DNA of 45,066 nucleotides from Rhodospirillaceae bacterium (GTDB lineage Bacteria; Pseudomonadota; Alphaproteobacteria; UBA2966). Both the position numbers and the translations under genes were made by a program. How positions within the stretch are numbered: position 1 is the stretch's first letter; each line of letters begins with the position of its first letter. Shown one piece after another: positions 41,188 to 45,066 of this stretch. A model generated the notes under the pieces. That model was not told the origin of the DNA and made no database searches. It saw nothing but the letters and a program-made list of their open reading frames with translations. The stretch lies in NCBI GenBank assembly GCA_002690215.1, contig NZDS01000158.1, positions 1 through 45,066 of the forward strand, in the 5' to 3' direction.

Positions 41188-42435
41188 TCACTTTTCGGCC
41201 TCGAACAGGCGCTGGATGTCGGCCATCTCCTCCGGCCGTGCTTGGCGATAGGCCTGGCGCTTGGCTGCGAAGCTGCGCATGTGGGCCTCCAGGTTGCCGG
41301 GCCAAAGCATGACGCCGAAGTCGGCCTGGCCCGCCGTCATGTCGCCGTGCCCGAAGGCGCGCAGTGCCATCAGCGGACTGACCGACGGCTTGTAGTGGGA
41401 CGATTCCCAGTACCATTTGGTTTCCTGCGCGCTGCCCTGAGGCGGGACCTTTTCCGTTGTAATGCTGTTGTAACCACTGAAATCCCAAAGCACGAATTCC
41501 ACCGCGCCCGGATGGCGGGCTCGGTCCGATGCCAGCACGGCGACAAGTTCGCGCTTCCAGGATTCGAAAACCGGCCAGGCGCCCGAACCTTGGATCACTT
41601 CGAGCATGTGAGCGTGATAGGGATGGATGGCTAGCACCAGGTTGATTTTGTTGGCCCGGCAGAAGGCCACCAGGCGTTCGAAATAAACCATCGAGCCGTT
41701 GGGCCAGCCGGCGGTCGGCCCGAAATTCATCGGGTGTGCCTTCAACAGGCGGATGTGCTTGCGGTTTTGCTTGCGGAAGGAGCGCCAATAGCTTTTCACC
41801 CTGGCATATTCGACACCTTCTATCACCGGGTTGAAACCCAGCATGGTGCGGGTCGAGACCCAGGGCTGGTCCTGATCCATCACCGTTGCGATCGACTTCA
41901 TCAGAGTCGGCCAGGCGACATAGATCTGATGCAGGTCACGAAAGCGGGCGACGTCCCAAATTGGCGTCTCTTGGCCGTCCAACTGGACCGCCAGGCGGCC
42001 CTCGCTGAAGTTCGAAGCCCGGCGGAACATGTTGGTGTTGAAGGCAAATATGTCCAACCCCAGCACCGCGTCCTTCAGGGTGCCGGTTTGGGCGGCATGC
42101 TGGAGATAGCGATAGTTCTCGTAGATCGTCGATCCGGGCAGGCCGGCATTGTAGACCGAGCGGTGGAAACGCGCCGAGGCGCGGGCCGGATCGAAACCTT
42201 GTTCGACTCTGGAATTGCCCAAAAAAACGCCGTCCGGGCGCTGGCTCGAGATGTTGTAGGCCTTGGCCAGCCGCAAGTTACCCTGGGCCGAAGGCTTGAG
42301 CGTGTTGAAACCCTCGACCTCGACCAGGCTATGCACACCGTAGGGATCGACAATCATGTTCACGGCGGCCGACACCAAAGCCAGGGCGATCACCACGGCG
42401 ACGACACCGCTCAGGAATTTTTTGTCGGCATTCAT
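41188..42435 (-). CDS. SGNH-like / DUF1574-type membrane-anchored protein
   Basis: 415 residues. One N-terminal membrane helix (about 8-28) is followed by a periplasmic domain with VFLGNSRVEQGFDP (a GNSR/GDS-like nucleophile block near residue 72), VYNAGLPGSTIYENYRYLQHA, LVLAIHPYHAHML, and a C-terminal WESSHYKPSVSPLM with the possible Asp-less His motif. This pattern is that of SGNH-related proteins that act with MBOAT acyltransferases in polysaccharide O-acetylation. The end of an MBOAT gene lies directly upstream on the same strand (gap 9 nt), supporting that role. The start is ATG 42433-42435 after GAGGGCGG. Confidence 0.7.
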   Translation of the reverse strand: MNADKKFLSGVVAVVIALALVSAAVNMIVDPYGVHSLVEVEGFNTLKPSAQGNLRLAKAYNISSQRPDGVFLGNSRVEQGFDPARASARFHRSVYNAGLPGSTIYENYRYLQHAAQTGTLKDAVLGLDIFAFNTNMFRRASNFSEGRLAVQLDGQETPIWDVARFRDLHQIYVAWPTLMKSIATVMDQDQPWVSTRTMLGFNPVIEGVEYARVKSYWRSFRKQNRKHIRLLKAHPMNFGPTAGWPNGSMVYFERLVAFCRANKINLVLAIHPYHAHMLEVIQGSGAWPVFESWKRELVAVLASDRARHPGAVEFVLWDFSGYNSITTEKVPPQGSAQETKWYWESSHYKPSVSPLMALRAFGHGDMTAGQADFGVMLWPGNLEAHMRSFAAKRQAYRQARPEEMADIQRLFEAEK

Positions 42436-42444
42436 CACCCGCCC

Positions 42445-42639
42445 TCAGAACTGGTAATAGAGGAATTCGCTGACGCGGTTCAGGTTCAAAAGCGCCAAGC
42501 CAAATATCGCACCAATCACCAGGGACCCAGTCAGTCCGGGCCGCCAGAACAGGGGCCACTTGCCGCGCAGCACCAGCGGCGCTGGCTCCTCGGCCATTTT
42601 CTCCTCGTCGAATTCATAGGCCGGTTGATAACGCGCCAT
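42445..42639 (-). pseudogene. MBOAT O-acyltransferase, C-terminal fragment
   Basis: 64 residues from the ATG at 42637-42639, ending in a membrane helix and NLNRVSEFLYYQF, the characteristic end of bacterial MBOAT (DltB/AlgI-like) acyltransferases, which are normally 450-500 residues with a catalytic His. Everything upstream is missing: at about 42640 the sequence switches to the 5' part of a cytochrome c gene on the opposite strand. This is a deletion or a false join. Confidence 0.65.
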
Positions 42640-42673
42640 CAATTGTTGGGTACCGGCGCTGCTGGCAGCCGCC

Positions 42674-43048
42674 GTGATCGCCGCGCCGATGGTCCTGGCC
42701 GACAGCGCCCTGGCCGGCGCCAAGGCCAACTGGAAGATCGGCCGGGTCTACAACCGTCTGGTCTGCAATGCCTGCCACCGCCAGGACGGCGGCAAGGTGG
42801 TATCGCCGATGGCGCGCAAGAAGGTCGAGTGGCGACGCTATTTCGAGGCCGGCGACCATGGTACAGGCGGCAGTGCCAATGACTCGGTGCACTACTACAC
42901 CAGCCGTGCCTACCGCAGCGCCATCAAGGCCGAGAACAAGGCGGCGGCGAAGTTCCTCAAGTTCCCCGACGCCGCCATGTCGGCCCACGTCGTCGAATTC
43001 TACATCCACGGCGCCAAGGATTCGGACACGCCGGCGCGCTGCCAATAG
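42674..43048 (+). CDS. Small c-type cytochrome, 5' end possibly lost
   Basis: 124 residues as drawn (GTG start at 42674). There is one heme site CNACH near residue 31, preceded by a signal-peptide-like PMVLADSALAGA. The hydrophobic stretch continues in frame upstream (VPALLAAAVIAA) to about 42640, where the MBOAT fragment begins, so the natural start of the signal peptide is probably missing. It is followed by a YeeE/YedE-type gene after 13 nt, suggesting a periplasmic electron carrier linked to sulfur compound transport. No SoxX or other specific family can be claimed. Confidence 0.65.
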   Translation: MIAAPMVLADSALAGAKANWKIGRVYNRLVCNACHRQDGGKVVSPMARKKVEWRRYFEAGDHGTGGSANDSVHYYTSRAYRSAIKAENKAAAKFLKFPDAAMSAHVVEFYIHGAKDSDTPARCQ

Positions 43049-43061
43049 CGAGGATCGGAAG

Positions 43062-43604
43062 ATGACCAGCGTCAACGGGCGCGAGGGGTTCCGCGCCGAC
43101 TTCAGAACCCTGTTCGTCGAGGAATGGTCACCCTATCTGGGTGCCGTGGCCATCATCTGCGTGGTCATGGTCTTGATGGCCAGCGGCTTCTTCTGGGGTG
43201 TCTTCGGCGGCCTGCGCCTCTGGGGCGACTGGTTCAACGAACTGATCGGCCTGAACGCGCTGATGGGCAACCGAACCCACCTCGACAATCCCCTGATTCA
43301 CCGCATCTCGTTGATGGATATCACGCTGGTGCTGGGGGCCCTGGTGGCGGCTCTTGTCTCGCGCCAGTTCCGCCTCAACCGGCCGCCACCTATCGAGTAT
43401 CTCTGGGGCGCCATAGGCGGCATTTTGATGGGCGTCGGCGCCACTTTGGCCGGCGGCTGCACCGTGGGTGGCTTCTTCACGCCTTTGGTCTTTTCCTCGG
43501 CCGCCGGCTGGGGCACCACCTATGTGCTCAGCTTCGGCTTCTTGCTGCTGTGGTACGGACTGGTTCACTACAACGAATCGAGCCAGCGATTCACGGTTCT
43601 CTGA
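43062..43604 (+). CDS. YeeE/YedE (sulfur transport) family protein, half-length
   Basis: 180 residues with four to five membrane helices. It contains the family signature GAIGGILMGVGATLAGGCTVGGFFTPL, whose conserved Cys is used in the thiosulfate transporter TsuA. Full family members have about 350-400 residues with a second such half. This one ends after one half (HYNESSQRFTVL), so it is either a natural half-size member or a 3'-truncated gene. The ATG has AGGATCGGAAG upstream and follows the cytochrome gene by 13 nt. Confidence 0.75.
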   Translation: MTSVNGREGFRADFRTLFVEEWSPYLGAVAIICVVMVLMASGFFWGVFGGLRLWGDWFNELIGLNALMGNRTHLDNPLIHRISLMDITLVLGALVAALVSRQFRLNRPPPIEYLWGAIGGILMGVGATLAGGCTVGGFFTPLVFSSAAGWGTTYVLSFGFLLLWYGLVHYNESSQRFTVL

Positions 43605-43741
43605 GGTTCTATTGCGACAGGATCCAAAAACCTGACTGCGCCGAGAGGCTGGGGGCGGCATCAGGACAACCGAACGCGCAGGACTCACTTGGCGTGTTCA
43701 CGTGAAGGAATTGCGCCAATTAGATACCGAATCCGGGGCCT

Positions 43742-43749
43742 GCTATACT
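43742..43749 (+). promoter_or_regulatory. Extended -10 promoter element
   Basis: GCTATACT within TGCTATACT matches an extended -10 (TGnTATAAT-like) element 33 nt before the start of the small membrane protein gene. No good -35 is seen, as is usual for extended -10 promoters. Confidence 0.45.
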
Positions 43750-43781
43750 GCCGGTTCCGAGGAGCGAAAGCGGGGAAAGCA

Positions 43782-44111
43782 ATGAGACGACGTGGGTTGG
43801 TTGCGGCCGTGTCCGGGTTAATGCTGCTGGCCGCCACGGCGCCGGCCTGGGGTGGCGAGGTCACGGCACCTTATCCGCAGCTCTTCCCCGGCGCGGCGCA
43901 GAATGTAGCAGGTTCGGTTGAGACCACCCCTGTCGGGAAGACCGACGAGACACCACGGCATCAAGCCGGCAAGGCCGCTGGCGCCAGCGCCAATCTGGCC
44001 GGATTCAACGTCGGTAAGCTGCGCCCCGACGTCGTCGGTGCGATTTTGGGCATGGTGGCGTTTGGGGCCATTGTCGTGGTTTCCCTCAAAGGTTTGAACA
44101 CCGAGAACTAG
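43782..44111 (+). CDS. Small exported protein with C-terminal membrane helix
   Basis: 109 residues, unrecognised. Signal peptide at 1-25 (GLMLLAATAPAWGGE), a polar Gly/Ala/Thr-rich middle, and a C-terminal helix (DVVGAILGMVAFGAIVVVSLKGL) with a short cytoplasmic tail. The overall plan is a periplasmic linker with one anchor. GGGGAAAG precedes the ATG at 43782. It converges with a diheme cytochrome gene, and may be a small subunit of a membrane redox complex; this is inference. Confidence 0.65.
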   Translation: MRRRGLVAAVSGLMLLAATAPAWGGEVTAPYPQLFPGAAQNVAGSVETTPVGKTDETPRHQAGKAAGASANLAGFNVGKLRPDVVGAILGMVAFGAIVVVSLKGLNTEN

Positions 44112-44192
44112 CGGCGCCTTGAAGGCACAGCTTTGCCGTGACCTGGTCCCGGTTCGAGGCTGCCGGCTTTCTCTCAGATCGCGATTCGGCCG

Positions 44193-44996
44193 CTACATCT
44201 TAGGCAGGGTCTGGACGTAGGCCAGGATGTCGACCAGGTTCTGGATCGGCAGAAACCTGAGCGCTGGCATCGGCACGCCAGGATGGCCGTTACGGATCTT
44301 ATGCAGTGCCTCCCAGGGGTTGGCGCTGCCGACTGTGCCTATGAATTCGGGATTTTCCTCGCTCTTGAAATTGATGGCCTTGCCGTCGAAGCCGTGGCAA
44401 GCGGCACAGACGTTTTGGAAAATACGCTCGCCCTGACCGGCGTCGCCGCGGGCCTGGGACGATTCATGGTCGATGAATCGATCGACATCGTGCTGGCCAC
44501 GGGTGACGAACAGCGCCAGGCGCTCGGCGACGCTGTCAGGAAGTTGTTCCGGTGTATAGCCGTGGACCTCGTCTCGCAACGCCTCCATGACGATGGCTGG
44601 GTTCTTGCCCACAAGGCCTCGCAGCCCCTTGATGCCTGAGTAGTGCGAGCCTTCGCGATAGGCGCCGTCCTTGCCCTTGTAGTCCCAGCCATGGCACTCC
44701 TTGCAGCGCCAGGTAACGTAGCCGTGCTTCTTGCCCCAAGGTGGATAGGAGGAATGGTTCTTATGGGGCTCGGCGACGTCGATCGCCACCGCCCAGTTGT
44801 CGTAAAGCCGACCCCCGAAGGCCACCTCCCAGTCCTCGGTTGGAGATTCCGGAATGCCGCCCAACCAGTCGCGGCTGGGTTCAACCGACATGCCGTGCTC
44901 CTGATTGGTCTGGGCGGTAGCTGGCGAGGAAACGCCCAGCCAAGCCGCGGCGGCTGCGCAGGCCAAGCCTGCAACCATCCATCTAGTGGATCCCAC
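44193..44996 (-). CDS. Secreted diheme cytochrome c
   Basis: 267 residues: signal peptide (about 1-29, ending ATAQ), heme site 1 CKECHGWDYKGKDG near residue 98, heme site 2 CAACHGFDGKAINF near residue 197, and a C-terminal MPALRFLPIQNLVDILAYVQTLP with the likely Met ligand. It is a periplasmic electron carrier of two c-type domains. The GTG at 44994-44996 follows directly on the TAG of an upstream gene, so translation is coupled; an internal ATG at 44976-44978 is an alternative. Function depends on the upstream gene, cut by the window edge. Confidence 0.85.
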   Translation of the reverse strand: MGSTRWMVAGLACAAAAAWLGVSSPATAQTNQEHGMSVEPSRDWLGGIPESPTEDWEVAFGGRLYDNWAVAIDVAEPHKNHSSYPPWGKKHGYVTWRCKECHGWDYKGKDGAYREGSHYSGIKGLRGLVGKNPAIVMEALRDEVHGYTPEQLPDSVAERLALFVTRGQHDVDRFIDHESSQARGDAGQGERIFQNVCAACHGFDGKAINFKSEENPEFIGTVGSANPWEALHKIRNGHPGVPMPALRFLPIQNLVDILAYVQTLPKM

Positions 44997-45066
44997 CTAA
45001 CGGAAGAGTCCGAAAGGGGATTCCTTGAACAGGCCGTATGTGCGAGTCTGGGGCATGCGTACTGGA
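44997..45066 (-). CDS. Partial upstream gene, C-terminus only
   Basis: The minus-strand frame ends MPQTRTYGLFKESPFGLFR then TAG, immediately before the cytochrome start. Only the last 22 codons are in the window; no family can be assigned. The abutting stop and start indicate an operon with the diheme cytochrome. Confidence 0.5.
   Translation of the reverse strand, partial: PVRMPQTRTYGLFKESPFGLFR

Noticed and set aside
39726-41312. Plus-strand 528-codon frame rich in repeats such as VPLVGLPFALVALAIL
   Set aside because: It is the exact antisense of the MORN repeats, so the repeats are mirrored. No ribosome-binding site or known family.
1-45066. tRNA, rRNA or riboswitch genes
   Set aside because: No cloverleaf, rRNA or conserved riboswitch core could be recognised by eye on either strand; a covariance-model search was not possible.

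Overview
The window is about 65% GC and gene-dense. Its content fits a free-living, probably marine or soil, alphaproteobacterium related to Rhodospirillales: paired nitronate monooxygenases, MaoC/hotdog dehydratases, a tungsten-type aldehyde oxidoreductase, a xanthine-dehydrogenase-type molybdenum hydroxylase, class III cyclase-TPR proteins, LytTR and FecR proteins, and MORN-repeat secreted proteins. The taxonomy is inferred from gene content and style; no rRNA or tRNA gene was found.

The most notable content is two selenoprotein cassettes. At 1409-3399 and again at 26057-27624 (both minus strand), a gene of one unnamed family (signature GW(S/T)DGLP(V/I)VPPT) lies directly upstream of, or overlaps, a roughly 173-residue gene interrupted by one in-frame TGA. 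Reading TGA as selenocysteine restores a single protein with the motif D-U-GSC-x-SC in both copies. A hairpin follows each TGA at the spacing expected of a bacterial SECIS element; in the second copy it is a perfect 9-bp stem. One partner also carries an N-terminal thioredoxin-like domain with CPTC. The second cassette sits between two nitronate monooxygenases and a pair of hotdog dehydratases.

Layout. 1-6.2 kb: PhyH-type dioxygenase, selenoprotein cassette 1, an AT-rich regulatory gap, a MarR-like regulator, and a TPP-dependent dehydrogenase E1 pair whose beta subunit is cut short. 6.3-15.4 kb: MORN lipoprotein, cyclic-nucleotide-binding protein, methyltransferase and MarR repressor with two clear operators, YaiI-like protein, a membrane tetraheme cytochrome with a DUF2141 protein, truncated LytTR and response-regulator genes, a class III aminotransferase and a dienelactone hydrolase remnant. 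15.4-23.9 kb: aldehyde:ferredoxin-oxidoreductase-like enzyme, an IS110 relic, a 1136-residue cyclase/TPR protein, a FecR protein and an IS1182-like insertion sequence. 23.9-29.1 kb: nitronate monooxygenase, dehydratases, selenoprotein cassette 2, a second nitronate monooxygenase and a small orphan gene. 29.2-36.8 kb: an AraC regulator and a seven-gene operon encoding a four-subunit molybdenum hydroxylase (FAD, 2Fe-2S and two separate molybdopterin subunits, the architecture of nicotinate dehydrogenase NdhFSLM) followed by an aldehyde dehydrogenase, a cupin-like protein and an SDR. 36.9-40 kb: dihydropyrimidinase, 2-hydroxyacid dehydrogenase and MaoC operon. 40-45 kb: a second MORN protein, an SGNH-like protein with an MBOAT remnant, small cytochrome c plus half-length YeeE, a small membrane protein and a diheme cytochrome.

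Several genes are clearly truncated at gene-gene junctions (near 4.2, 6.15, 12.8-13.2, 15.0 and 42.65 kb). This suggests repeated deletion or, less likely, assembly joins. The functional themes are catabolism of carboxylic/CoA and N-heterocyclic compounds with W, Mo, Se, heme and flavin redox enzymes.
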